Positions 41,516 through 49,778 of a DNA stretch of 64,000 nucleotides are shown in pieces (positions within the stretch are counted from its first letter, which is position 1; each line of letters opens with the position of its first letter). The stretch is taken from assembly GCF_001012825.1 (NCBI RefSeq), contig NZ_LCZJ02000018.1, positions 824,531 through 888,530 on the forward strand, in the 5' to 3' direction. Both the position numbers and the translations under genes were made by a program. Below the pieces are notes generated by a model. The model searched no databases. It was given only the letters and a program-made list of their open reading frames with translations, and was not told the origin of the DNA. This stretch comes from Paenibacillus etheri. GTDB taxonomy: Bacteria; Bacillota; Bacilli; Paenibacillales; Paenibacillaceae.

Positions 41516-42376
41516 TTCACCCTCTAATAGCCGCATCTTCATCACCCCAGGTGTACAGCCATAAGTATTTCGGAAGATCCGTATAAAATAATTCGTCTCC
41601 ATGCCAAGCTGAAGCGCAATATCCTGAACGAGAATATCATCATTCTCCGTCATTAACTGTATCGCTCGTTCTAGTCGCAGATTCTGCAGATACTTATGCG
41701 GAGTTACACCGTATTCATGTACGAATAAGCGCTGGAAATGCTGAACGGAATAACCCACAGCAGCAGCGAGATTGGAGATAAGGAGTGGCTCAGTATAATG
41801 CTCGTTAATAAGTTTAACGGCTTTAGTCAATGCTTCATTTCGTACAGACTCAAGTTCCAAGCGACTCCCAGAGGTATGTGTAGACTCTGAACGTCGTAGC
41901 ATTAGAAGTAATCGATATAGGGTTATGGATAAATCCTCTATCCCATTCTCGTCTTGTCGATTAGCCGTCTGAGTGTTCACCGTATGCCAGATCTTTCCGA
42001 TTTCCTCCCAACATTGTTCAAAACGATCAGGGTGATAGGGGGATGAAGGGAGAAGGCCAATCCCCTCCAGCATTCCTTGCGACTGACTACCTTCGATTCC
42101 TATGAAGCCCACATGCCATGGTTCATGAGAGGTAGGGAAATACTCATGCCCTCGATCCGGTGGAAAGGCGAAAGCCATTCCAGGTTCTAGTATGAGTTCA
42201 GTACCGCTCTCCAGATCACGAAACAAACCAGTTCCGGTACGAATCAGAAAAATTTGATGAACAGGAAACCCTGTAGGGCGCACATGATGAAATTGTATAT
42301 GACGACCTACAGAGTAGGGATATAAGGGAAGCGTCTCAGCGTCGCGCGGAAGTTCTATCAGTGAAAAAGGAAGCAG
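41504..42376 (-). CDS. AraC family regulator with non-canonical start
   Basis: A cupin-type sensor domain is followed by a C-terminal AraC HTH pair (LAAAVGYSVQHFQRLFVHEY and IALQLGMETNYFIRIFRNTY). The first standard start is GTG 42283, but homology-like sequence extends further upstream in frame (LPFSLIELPRDAETLPLYPY, then SVGRHIQFHH). There is no ATG, GTG or TTG before the stop at 42385. A strong GAGGTGA (42389-42383) lies 6 bases before a CTG at 42376 and also near two ATC codons. I take CTG 42376 as the likely start, giving 290 residues. It is divergent from the GH42 gene, which it probably controls. Confidence 0.75.
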   Translation of the reverse strand: MLPFSLIELPRDAETLPLYPYSVGRHIQFHHVRPTGFPVHQIFLIRTGTGLFRDLESGTELILEPGMAFAFPPDRGHEYFPTSHEPWHVGFIGIEGSQSQGMLEGIGLLPSSPYHPDRFEQCWEEIGKIWHTVNTQTANRQDENGIEDLSITLYRLLLMLRRSESTHTSGSRLELESVRNEALTKAVKLINEHYTEPLLISNLAAAVGYSVQHFQRLFVHEYGVTPHKYLQNLRLERAIQLMTENDDILVQDIALQLGMETNYFIRIFRNTYGCTPGVMKMRLLEGEQKR

Positions 42377-42565
42377 GATGATTCACCTCATATTCATTTT
42401 GTGCTATTACTTCGAGACTATATTCCTACTGATTATAATGCCTTTTCTTTTATTATAGATAGTATAAATGATGATTCGTAATTTTGATAGCATAAGCATC
42501 TAGCGTCTCATCAGAGAATAGTCCCATTCAAGAAATGGGCAGAATTGAGAGGATGATCTTACACA

Positions 42566-44638
42566 ATGAGTAAAAAACATTCCCCGATTAGCAGCAAAGC
42601 TCCAGTGATGCTGCACGGTGCCGATTATAATCCTGAGCAATGGCTGAAGTACCCAGAAATTTTACGTGAGGATATTCGTCTGATGAAGCTTGCGAATTGC
42701 AATGTGATGTCTGTCGGGATTTTTTCTTGGGTATCACTAGAGCCTGAAGAGGGTGTGTTCACTTTCGATTGGCTCGATGGTGTACTGGATTCTTTTGCAG
42801 AGAATGGGATTTATGCTTTCCTGGCAACACCTAGTGGAGCACGACCTGCTTGGATGTCTGAGAAGTACCCTGAAGTTCTAAGAGTGGAACGTAATCGTGT
42901 TCACAATTTACATGGCTTCCGTCATAATCATTGCTTCACCTCGCCTGTGTATCGGAAGAAGACTGCGATTTTAAATGCAAAGCTAGCAGAACGTTATAGC
43001 CAGCATCCTGCGGTTATCGGTTGGCATATTTCGAATGAGTTCGGTGGCGAATGTCACTGTGATCTTTGTCAGAATGCTTTTAGAGATTGGTTAAAGGTCA
43101 AATACAAAAACAGTTTGGATGAGGTGAATCATGCTTGGTGGGCTACTTTTTGGAGTCATACCTATACTTCATGGTCACAGATTGAATCCCCGGCTCCACA
43201 TGGAGAGACGCAAGTACACGGCTTGAATCTCGATTGGCGGCGGTTTGTCAGCGAACGGTCGATTGACTTCTGTCAGCATGAGATCAATACTGTTCGCGCA
43301 TACAATCCAGCGTTGCCAATTACAACGAATATGCATATGATCGACGGCATTGATTACCGTGAACTGGCCAAAATTCTGGATGTTGTCTCATGGGATGCTT
43401 ATCCGGAATGGCATTATACCGAAGACGGCGACGATGCTAGACTAGCGGCATGGACAGCAATGCACTACGATTTAATGCGTTCTTTTAAAAAGAAACCATT
43501 CCTGCTCATGGAAAGCACGCCATCTCTTACGAACTGGCAATCGGTTAGTAAACTGAAGCGTCCTGGCATGCACAAGCTGTCTTCGCTTCAAGCGGTAGCG
43601 CATGGTTCCGATTCCGTTCAGTATTTCCAATGGCGTAAAAGCCGGGGCTCCAGCGAGAAGTTCCACGGTGCAGTTGTTGACCATAGCGGCCACTCCGAGA
43701 CTCGTGTGTTTAAAGATGTAACAGAGGTAGGTAAGACACTGGCGGGAATGACAGAAGTAGTAGGTACATCAACTCCAGTGAGAACGGCGATTATTTTCGA
43801 TTGGGACAACCGCTGGGCAATAAAGGATGCACAAGGCATTCGTAATTCCGGATTGCGTTATGAGGAGACTGTACTACAGCATTATCGTGCACTTTGGGAG
43901 CTGGGCATTCCAGTTGATATGATTGGATCCGGAGATGATCTGTCTGCTTACAAGCTGGTAATTGCACCTATGTTATATCTGATCAGCGAAGAGAATGGAA
44001 AGCGTATCGAGAAGTATGTTGAGCAGGGCGGAACATTCCTGGCAACCTATTGGTCTGGTGTCGTTAACGAAACGGATTTATGTCATTTAGGCGGATTCCC
44101 TGGACCACTCCGTAGAACGCTCGGGATTTGGGCAGAAGAGACCGAAGGGCTGCATAGCCGTGATTTGAATGGTGTTGTAATGCAGGCGAGCAATGCACTT
44201 AATCTTAGCGGAGATTATGATGCGCATGAAATTGCTGAGCTGATACACTTGGAAGGTGCGGAAACATTAGGCACTTATCGCAGCGATTTCTATGCTGGCC
44301 GTCCAGCGCTTACGGTAAATCGTTTCGGCGAAGGAAATGCGTATCATCTTGCTACTCGTGTAAAAGACGCCTCTTTCTACGTTGAACTGTATGCTTCAAT
44401 CACTGCAAAAGCGGGAATTACCCGTGCGCTTGATAGTGACCTTCCAACTGGCGTGACGGCGCAGCTTCGGACGGATGGAGAGAGCGATTATATTTTTGTG
44501 CAAAACTTCAGCGGCAGTCCACAAACGGTCAAATTAGATGGAGCGGATTATACAGATTTGAGCTCAGGTACTACTGCTCAAGTATTGAATCTAGAGGTAA
44601 ATGATCTCGCAATGTTGAAACGCAAATCGTTAGTATAA
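42566..44638 (+). CDS. Beta-galactosidase, GH42
   Basis: 690 residues, family length. An (alpha/beta)8 barrel with the proton donor E158 in HISNEFGGE and the nucleophile E316 in FLLMESTPS. The zinc-binding cysteines typical of GH42 follow (CHCDLC near 162-167). A trimerisation domain (about 395-600) and C-terminal beta domain complete it. No signal peptide, so it hydrolyses imported galactosides. GAGAGGATG lies upstream of the ATG. Expressed divergently from the AraC gene. Confidence 0.93.
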   Translation: MSKKHSPISSKAPVMLHGADYNPEQWLKYPEILREDIRLMKLANCNVMSVGIFSWVSLEPEEGVFTFDWLDGVLDSFAENGIYAFLATPSGARPAWMSEKYPEVLRVERNRVHNLHGFRHNHCFTSPVYRKKTAILNAKLAERYSQHPAVIGWHISNEFGGECHCDLCQNAFRDWLKVKYKNSLDEVNHAWWATFWSHTYTSWSQIESPAPHGETQVHGLNLDWRRFVSERSIDFCQHEINTVRAYNPALPITTNMHMIDGIDYRELAKILDVVSWDAYPEWHYTEDGDDARLAAWTAMHYDLMRSFKKKPFLLMESTPSLTNWQSVSKLKRPGMHKLSSLQAVAHGSDSVQYFQWRKSRGSSEKFHGAVVDHSGHSETRVFKDVTEVGKTLAGMTEVVGTSTPVRTAIIFDWDNRWAIKDAQGIRNSGLRYEETVLQHYRALWELGIPVDMIGSGDDLSAYKLVIAPMLYLISEENGKRIEKYVEQGGTFLATYWSGVVNETDLCHLGGFPGPLRRTLGIWAEETEGLHSRDLNGVVMQASNALNLSGDYDAHEIAELIHLEGAETLGTYRSDFYAGRPALTVNRFGEGNAYHLATRVKDASFYVELYASITAKAGITRALDSDLPTGVTAQLRTDGESDYIFVQNFSGSPQTVKLDGADYTDLSSGTTAQVLNLEVNDLAMLKRKSLV

Positions 44639-44642
44639 AAAG

Positions 44643-44678
44643 AAGGCAGGACCTGAGTGATTCAGGTTCTGCCTTTTT
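44643..44678. terminator. Bidirectional terminator after GH42 gene
   Basis: AAGGCAGGACCTGA (44643-44656) pairs with TCAGGTTCTGCCTT (44662-44675) with one wobble, then T residues. It also ends the convergent GNAT gene. Confidence 0.9.
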
Positions 44679-44681
44679 AAA

Positions 44682-45200
44682 TCAATCCATAAATCGTCCC
44701 ATCACAATAGTGTTATAGAAATTACCGTCCGAAAGGATCTTATCATTCTTTAAAGTGCCTTCGATCTCAAAGCCAAGCTTCTGATAAAGGGTGACAGCTT
44801 TGTCGTTCGTTTCGAGGACATTTAAAGTGATTTTTTGGATACCGTTAGCGTCGGCCCAAGCAATAGATTCTGCCAAAAGATTCTTTCCAATTCCATAACC
44901 CCAATATTCCTGCAGCACACATACTCCGAACTCTACTTTATGAGCGAATCTTTTTAAAGTAGGGCTTTCGCATCTGGAGAACCCAACGATTCGATCCTTA
45001 ACTACCGCGACAAGAAATAAGTTTCTTGGTTCCTCAGAATCAGTTTGAATAAGCAGCTTGAAGCCTGACTCGTCAATGAAAGCCTCACCTGGTTCTCTGT
45101 CTAAATTCTCGGTCTCACCATCGATTTGTACTCTTAATTTGGACAATGCTATAGCATCCGTAGTGATTGCAGATCTTATGGTGTATTGGATGCCTTTCAC
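44682..45200 (-). CDS. GNAT family N-acetyltransferase
   Basis: 172 residues. GNAT motif A reads VEFGVCVLQEYWGYGIGKNL (acetyl-CoA loop QEYWGYGIG), and motif B LNVLETNDKAVTLYQKLGFE. The closing segment NTIVMGRFMD is like the phosphinothricin/RimJ-type enzymes. The substrate cannot be told from sequence. Its start lies 9 bases after the Nudix gene stop, so the two form an operon. Confidence 0.88.
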   Translation of the reverse strand: MKGIQYTIRSAITTDAIALSKLRVQIDGETENLDREPGEAFIDESGFKLLIQTDSEEPRNLFLVAVVKDRIVGFSRCESPTLKRFAHKVEFGVCVLQEYWGYGIGKNLLAESIAWADANGIQKITLNVLETNDKAVTLYQKLGFEIEGTLKNDKILSDGNFYNTIVMGRFMD

Positions 45201-45209
45201 GGTAAATAG

Positions 45210-45842
45210 TCATTGATCAATTAGAAATATTGCCTCGATGCCCTCAATAATACGAGTATAATAACCCATATCGTGGGGTACAAAATGGGTCTTGTCTACA
45301 TCCTGCTCAATGGTAATTCTATGTCCGTGCGGATCGATTTGAAAACCGTTGACTTGTAGTCTATGTATTTCTCCCTGCCAAAATCTGCGAAAATCAGAAA
45401 ACTTAGCTTTGACAATGCCGGCGACCTCTTCTTTTTGTAACTGAAAATCTTCTAGACGATAGGGATTGTTATAAACAAAGACATGCGCCCGTTCATTATC
45501 GATAAGGTTTTCTTTTTTCATACTATAAGGAATTATCCCTAGCGGGATCAGGTCTTTAAAGGATAAATCCAGTCCCAGTTCTTCTTGAACCTCGCGTATT
45601 CCATCTTCTACAGTTTCGTTTACTAGCAAATGTCCGGCGGCTGTGATGTCCAATAGACCCGCATAATCTTGTTTCTGTTCACTGCGAAGCTGTAAATAGA
45701 TATAGGGTATTTCCTGATCTTTGCTTATAAACCAGCAGTGGAAAGTCTCATGCCAATGTCCTAAACGATGTACCTCTTCACGTGGAGCCGTACCCGTTCG
45801 GTTGCCTGCTTCATCAAATATGGTAAGTATCTCATTATGCAT
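45210..45842 (-). CDS. Nudix hydrolase (isopentenyl-diphosphate isomerase-like Nudix class)
   Basis: 210 residues from ATG 45842, with AAAGGAG 9 bases upstream; the open frame extends to 45887. The start MHNEILTIFDEAGNRTG, then GHWHETFHCWFISKD, and a complete Nudix box (AGHLLVNETVEDGIREVQEE, then LGL) match the large Nudix group with this N-terminus, which includes uncharacterised phosphohydrolases. The substrate is unknown. Co-transcribed with the GNAT gene. Confidence 0.85.
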   Translation of the reverse strand: MHNEILTIFDEAGNRTGTAPREEVHRLGHWHETFHCWFISKDQEIPYIYLQLRSEQKQDYAGLLDITAAGHLLVNETVEDGIREVQEELGLDLSFKDLIPLGIIPYSMKKENLIDNERAHVFVYNNPYRLEDFQLQKEEVAGIVKAKFSDFRRFWQGEIHRLQVNGFQIDPHGHRITIEQDVDKTHFVPHDMGYYTRIIEGIEAIFLIDQ

Positions 45843-45983
45843 AGAAAAGCTCCTTTGTGATGATTTCTTCTTCCTAAAGCCTATCATAAAAACGTTCGAA
45901 TTACCCTACTGTTAGAGAGGTTCTTATTGACATCAGTAAGAAAAATATGTATATTTTTGGATGTTAATCAAAGGAGGAGTTAA

Positions 45984-46508
45984 ATGAATTTAGTAGCCAT
46001 GAAGCAGAAAGACTTGGACACTTTAAGTGACGAAAGACTAGGATGGGCCTGTATGGAGCCTACCTTTCAACAGATTCGCGGAAAATCACCATCGATCAAA
46101 TCCGAAGTGATCTCAAAGCTCACAGATGGACAGAAGGCACTTTGTATGTTCAGAGTGATGTATGATCACAGCCGTAATTCCGAAGGGGAGTATTATGCTT
46201 GGATTTCCTACATGCAAGACCTGCCGGGGTATTGGACAGGAGTGATGGGAGGCATACGGTTTTTTGGCGATGGTCCAATGATACTTTTGCTTCAGGAAAC
46301 AAAGTCATTTCTCGAAGAAAGAAACAATAGACTGGGTAAAGAGTGGGCTCATGCTGCCATCACAGATCTCGAGCGTGACCCTGAGTTGTTGAGTGAGATG
46401 AGTGGTTTGTTTGAACGATTTCAGAACATTGCAGCAGATAGCCACAGGTTGATTAGTGAGTATATTCGATCGCATCCGGGAGAATTTGTGGAGATTGAGG
46501 GCTTATAA
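45984..46508 (+). CDS. Hypothetical cytoplasmic protein
   Basis: 174 residues, mostly helical, without signal peptide. Recognisable stretches are CMFRVMYDHSRNSEGEYYAW, a Gly-rich turn GYWTGVMGGIRFFGDGPM, and an acidic helical end. Not assigned to a family; distantly like DMP19-type proteins. A strong AAAGGAGGAG lies 9 bases before the ATG. The next gene begins three bases after its stop. Confidence 0.6.
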   Translation: MNLVAMKQKDLDTLSDERLGWACMEPTFQQIRGKSPSIKSEVISKLTDGQKALCMFRVMYDHSRNSEGEYYAWISYMQDLPGYWTGVMGGIRFFGDGPMILLLQETKSFLEERNNRLGKEWAHAAITDLERDPELLSEMSGLFERFQNIAADSHRLISEYIRSHPGEFVEIEGL

Positions 46509-46510
46509 TC

Positions 46511-46945
46511 ATGAAAACACGTTACGTAATCATCCTAATTCCTTTAGTAATCATTACAATCCTTTGGAGCGTCACGCTATATCATAGTTATAATTCATTT
46601 GGAAATCTTGTAATGGATAAAATCGATGCAACAGAAATCACTTCTATCGAGATTCTTAAATCGTCAAATGATAAACAAATAAAAGTTGATGATCCGAAAG
46701 AAATTGAAAAGATAATACATGAGTTCTCTGATGTGAAATTAAGAAGAAGTAATGCTTCTGATAAACCTACGGAGACCTATTGGATAAGTATATTTGTAAA
46801 TAAAGGTTTGCGGTTTGGAATGAACCTCACTGACACTAATTTTTTGTATATCACGGATCTTGCTAGTAAGAATAAGTACAGCTCGGGGAATTTTAAAATC
46901 ACTAGTGAATTTGATGGGGAATCCATTACAAGCTTGTTTAAGTAA
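46511..46945 (+). CDS. Small membrane-anchored or secreted hypothetical protein
   Basis: 144 residues. One N-terminal hydrophobic helix (YVIILIPLVIITILWSVTLY) and a soluble extracellular part. The pattern ITSIEILKSSNDKQIKVDDP, then KEIEKIIHEFSDVKLRR, resembles DUF5301-type secreted domains of Bacillota. It follows the preceding gene by two bases and ends at a strong terminator. Confidence 0.55.
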   Translation: MKTRYVIILIPLVIITILWSVTLYHSYNSFGNLVMDKIDATEITSIEILKSSNDKQIKVDDPKEIEKIIHEFSDVKLRRSNASDKPTETYWISIFVNKGLRFGMNLTDTNFLYITDLASKNKYSSGNFKITSEFDGESITSLFK

Positions 46946-46949
46946 AAAT

Positions 46950-46980
46950 AACCCGCTGCCACCAGGCAGCGGGTTTAGTT
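46950..46980 (+). terminator. Rho-independent terminator
   Basis: AACCCGCTGCC (46950-46960), loop ACCA, GGCAGCGGGTT (46965-46975), then TAGTT. Confidence 0.85.
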
Positions 46981-46982
46981 AT

Positions 46983-47001
46983 AAGGACGCCGAAGGCGTT
47001 T
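46983..47001 (-). terminator. Short hairpin downstream of kduD, copy of element at 48681
   Basis: AAGGACGCCGAAGGCGTTT, an ACGCC/GGCGT stem with a 3-base loop, 20 bases beyond the kduD stop. The same 19 bases recur at 48681-48699 beyond kduI. Confidence 0.5.
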
Positions 47002-47020
47002 ATGCTTGTATCTATAATGT

Positions 47021-47779
47021 TTATCTAGCCAACCATCCGCCGTCAACATTAAGAATATGACCATTCAGATAGTCGGAAGCTGCGGATGCCAAGAATACAG
47101 CAGGCCCCTTAAGATCTTCTGGCGTTCCCCAACGTGCAGCTGGAATACGATCTAAGATAGCGTCCGAACGATTTTGGTCGGCACGGATCGGAGCTGTATT
47201 TTCAGTCGCCATGTAGCCTGGTGCAATCGCATTGATGTTCAGACCGGAACCTGCCCATTCATTGGCAAAAGCTTTAGTAAGACCTGCAACCCCGTGCTTA
47301 CTCGCCGTGTAGCCAGGGACATTGATTCCGCCTTGATAGGAGAGCATGGAGGCGATGTTAATGATTTTGCCGGATCCTCTTTCGAGAAAGTGCCGACCAG
47401 CGATCTGAGACAGAAGGAATACTGTGTTCAAGTTTAGGTTAATAACATCGAACCAGTCTTTTTCGCTATGGTCTTTTGCCGGAGTACGGCGGATCATCCC
47501 TGCACAGTTTACGAGAATATCAACATGACCAGTCAGTTCAAGGGCTTGGTCAAATGTATTTTGCAGGTTGCTATGATCACTTAAGTCAGATTCAATGCTA
47601 ACCGCTTTTACGCCAAAAGCTTTTGCAGCGTTTACAGTTTCTTCGCTTGTATTAAGAGATACGGATGCGATATCTGCACCTGCTTCTGCGAAGGCAAGGG
47701 CAATCCCTTGTCCAAGACCTTGAGCTGCACCGGTTACGAGTGCTGTTTTACCTGCCAAGCTGAATAATGATGATGACAT
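47021..47779 (-). CDS. kduD: 2-dehydro-3-deoxy-D-gluconate dehydrogenase KduD
   Basis: 252 residues, a classical short-chain dehydrogenase. NAD-binding ALVTGAAQGLGQGIA (residues 13-27), NCAGMIRR, and the catalytic YTASKHG (Tyr/Lys) with Ser in INIASMLSYQGG. The motif set INAIAPGYMATENTAP is typical of KduD. It reduces the 2,5-diketo-3-deoxygluconate produced by KduI in unsaturated-uronate breakdown. It is 42 bases downstream of the DeoR gene. Confidence 0.9.
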   Translation of the reverse strand: MSSSLFSLAGKTALVTGAAQGLGQGIALAFAEAGADIASVSLNTSEETVNAAKAFGVKAVSIESDLSDHSNLQNTFDQALELTGHVDILVNCAGMIRRTPAKDHSEKDWFDVINLNLNTVFLLSQIAGRHFLERGSGKIINIASMLSYQGGINVPGYTASKHGVAGLTKAFANEWAGSGLNINAIAPGYMATENTAPIRADQNRSDAILDRIPAARWGTPEDLKGPAVFLASAASDYLNGHILNVDGGWLAR

Positions 47780-47821
47780 ATAAATTACGCCCCTTTGATT
47801 TAAATGGATTTAATTCCGTTA

Positions 47822-48577
47822 TTACTCACATTCAATGGCAACGCCTGCACTGCGGAACTGTTCTGCCGTTTCGGAGGAGAGTCCTTTATCCGTCAAGATA
47901 ACGTCTACTTCCTGCAATGATGCGAATGTACGCAGCGCAGTTTGGCCGAATTTATGATGATCCACAACCGCGAACACCTTACGGGCTGTAGATACAAGGG
48001 CTTGCTTGAACTCGATTAAATCTCCTGTATAAATGGAAAGTCCATGTTCTATATGAACTGCTGTCGAGGACAGAAATGCTTTTTGAATATTAAGTTGTTG
48101 TACATAGGAGACGGCTTCAGGGCCGGCCAACATATTGCGGACACGGTATCCCCCGGGAACGACCAGACGAATATTATCTTTGGGAACCAGTTCGCTGATG
48201 ATGTATACATCATTGGTGACTACCGTTAGAGGCATATTGTCCAGGCGGCGAGCGATTTCAAGCGTTGTACTTCCGCCGTCAAGAGCAATAATATCGTCCT
48301 GTTCAATATGAGCAAGCGCACGCAAGGCGATCTCTGTTTTCTCGTCGGAATACTTATCCAGTGGATCCTTGGAAGGCAAAATACCAAACTGGTCACTTTG
48401 TGCCAGCACAGCTCCGCCATGAACACGAACAATTAGTCCTTGCTCCTCCAGCTTGCTTAAATCCTCACGAATTGTTTTTCCAGTAACCTGCAGCTTATCG
48501 CTCAGTTCATTCACCGTTACATCTTTTTGGTTCAGCATAACTTCCATAATCATCTCGTGTCGTCGTATCGGGTTCAT
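47822..48577 (-). CDS. DeoR family transcriptional regulator of the kdu locus
   Basis: 251 residues. The N-terminal DeoR HTH (RRHEMIMEVMLNQKDVTVNE, LQVTGKTIREDLSKLEEQG) is followed by a sugar-phosphate-sensing domain with ALDGGSTTLEIARRL and VVDHHKFGQTALR. Such repressors release DNA on binding a pathway sugar phosphate. Located between kduI and kduD, it most likely represses them and the divergent 49779 gene through the repeated boxes at 49605-49685. GAGG lies 8 bases before its ATG. Confidence 0.88.
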   Translation of the reverse strand: MNPIRRHEMIMEVMLNQKDVTVNELSDKLQVTGKTIREDLSKLEEQGLIVRVHGGAVLAQSDQFGILPSKDPLDKYSDEKTEIALRALAHIEQDDIIALDGGSTTLEIARRLDNMPLTVVTNDVYIISELVPKDNIRLVVPGGYRVRNMLAGPEAVSYVQQLNIQKAFLSSTAVHIEHGLSIYTGDLIEFKQALVSTARKVFAVVDHHKFGQTALRTFASLQEVDVILTDKGLSSETAEQFRSAGVAIECE

Positions 48578-48680
48578 CCGCTTGCCTCAGCTTTCCGTAA
48601 TTGATTAAAATTATAAGAAAGTATAAGTTTCACGTTAGACTCTTCCTTATAATTCTCGCACAAACGCTTATCGTCCTTAA

Positions 48681-48700
48681 AAGGACGCCGAAGGCGTTTT
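48681..48700 (-). terminator. Short hairpin downstream of kduI
   Basis: AAGGACGCCGAAGGCGTTTT. On the minus strand the ACGCC/GGCGT stem is followed by CCTTTT. It may reduce read-through from kduI into the regulator gene. Confidence 0.5.
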
Positions 48701-48709
48701 AGCTTATCT

Positions 48710-49543
48710 CTATTGTAGTTCTTTCATGGATACGGGGTCCATATCATCATATCTTTTATTATCGCCAGCCATACTCCAGATAAAAGTATAGTTATGAGTG
48801 CCAACACCACTGTGGATGGACCAGCTTGGAGAAATTACAGCCTGCTCATTTTGCATTACAATATGGCGAGTTTCATTTGGCTCTCCCATCAAGTGGAACA
48901 CAACGGAATCGTCCGGTAGATCGAAATAGAAATAAGCTTCCATCCGGCGCGGATGTGTATGTGCTGGCATCGTATTCCACATGCTACCTGGCTTCAGTTG
49001 AGTCATACCCATAACTAGCTGAGCGCTTTGTACGCCATTTGTATGAATGAACCGGTGAATGGTACGCTCGTTGGAGTTCTCCAAACCGCCCATCGCACCA
49101 GATTCGGATTCAGCCAGAGTGGTTTTGGTAGTTGGATAGGACTGGTGAGCAGGCGCAGAATTTAAATAGAATTTAGCGGGCTTGGAAGCGTCTGCACTTC
49201 TGAAGATAACATCTTTAGAACCTTGACCGACATACAGACATTCTTTGAAATCTACTTCATATTCTGTACCATCGACAATAACAGAACCTTTACCGCCAAC
49301 ATTGATGATCCCCAGCTCACGGCGTTCCAAGAAGTAAGTAACCCCAAGTTCTTTAAGGTCAGTTGTAAGGGCAACTTCCTCCTTAACAGGATTAGCACCG
49401 CCAACGATCATACGATCCTCATGGGTAAGTACAAGCTTCAGTTCATCTGGTGCAAAAATGACAGGAATGTGGAATTCCTTACGGAGGCGCTCAGTGTCAA
49501 ACTGCTTAACTTCATTAGGATGGGATGCAAAACGTCTTTCCAT
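48710..49543 (-). CDS. kduI: 5-keto-4-deoxyuronate isomerase KduI
   Basis: 277 residues from ATG 49543 (MERRFASHPNEVKQFDTERL), the family length, with AAGGAG upstream inside a longer open frame that reaches 49645. Cupin motifs: YFLERRELGIINVGGKG, the metal ligands in TMPAHTHPRRMEAYFYF, and SPSWSIHSGVGTHNYTFIW. It converts 4-deoxy-5-keto-uronate, released from pectin, hyaluronan or other uronic polymers by lyases, to 2,5-diketo-3-deoxygluconate, the KduD substrate. Confidence 0.93.
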   Translation of the reverse strand: MERRFASHPNEVKQFDTERLRKEFHIPVIFAPDELKLVLTHEDRMIVGGANPVKEEVALTTDLKELGVTYFLERRELGIINVGGKGSVIVDGTEYEVDFKECLYVGQGSKDVIFRSADASKPAKFYLNSAPAHQSYPTTKTTLAESESGAMGGLENSNERTIHRFIHTNGVQSAQLVMGMTQLKPGSMWNTMPAHTHPRRMEAYFYFDLPDDSVVFHLMGEPNETRHIVMQNEQAVISPSWSIHSGVGTHNYTFIWSMAGDNKRYDDMDPVSMKELQ

Positions 49544-49604
49544 GGAATATTCAATCTCCTTCACAAGCATATTTTCGTTCGTATAGGTACAATTTACTCC
49601 ATTT

Positions 49605-49685
49605 ATGTTCATTTTACAAGTTTTATTTTTATTTATAATGTTCATTTTAGTTTATTATTAGGTTTTTATAATTGCAAAATGAACG
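49605..49685. promoter_or_regulatory. Three DeoR-type operator boxes between kduI and the 49779 gene
   Basis: ATGTTCATTTTA occurs at 49605-49616 and again at 49638-49649, 33 bases apart, and CGTTCATTTTG occurs on the other strand at 49675-49685. They lie in the shared divergent promoter region. DeoR repressors commonly bind repeated short AT-rich boxes, so this is the likely operator of the adjacent regulator. Confidence 0.55.
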
Positions 49686-49778
49686 AAAAGTGTGCACAAT
49701 AGATCTAAAATGCTTAGTTCTCATTTATAGAATTGTTATCATACTATTGAAAATTGAGATGTGGGAGGTTGAACTTGA

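Noticed and set aside
41394-41524. Open frame of about 43 codons starting MVIDERRVPLTLF after the NADAR gene
   Set aside because: It runs through the bidirectional terminator, has no ribosome site, and its second half is only the hairpin translated.
49223-49702. 159-codon plus-strand open frame opposite kduI
   Set aside because: It lies antisense to a clear kduI gene, has no ribosome site and gives no recognisable protein.
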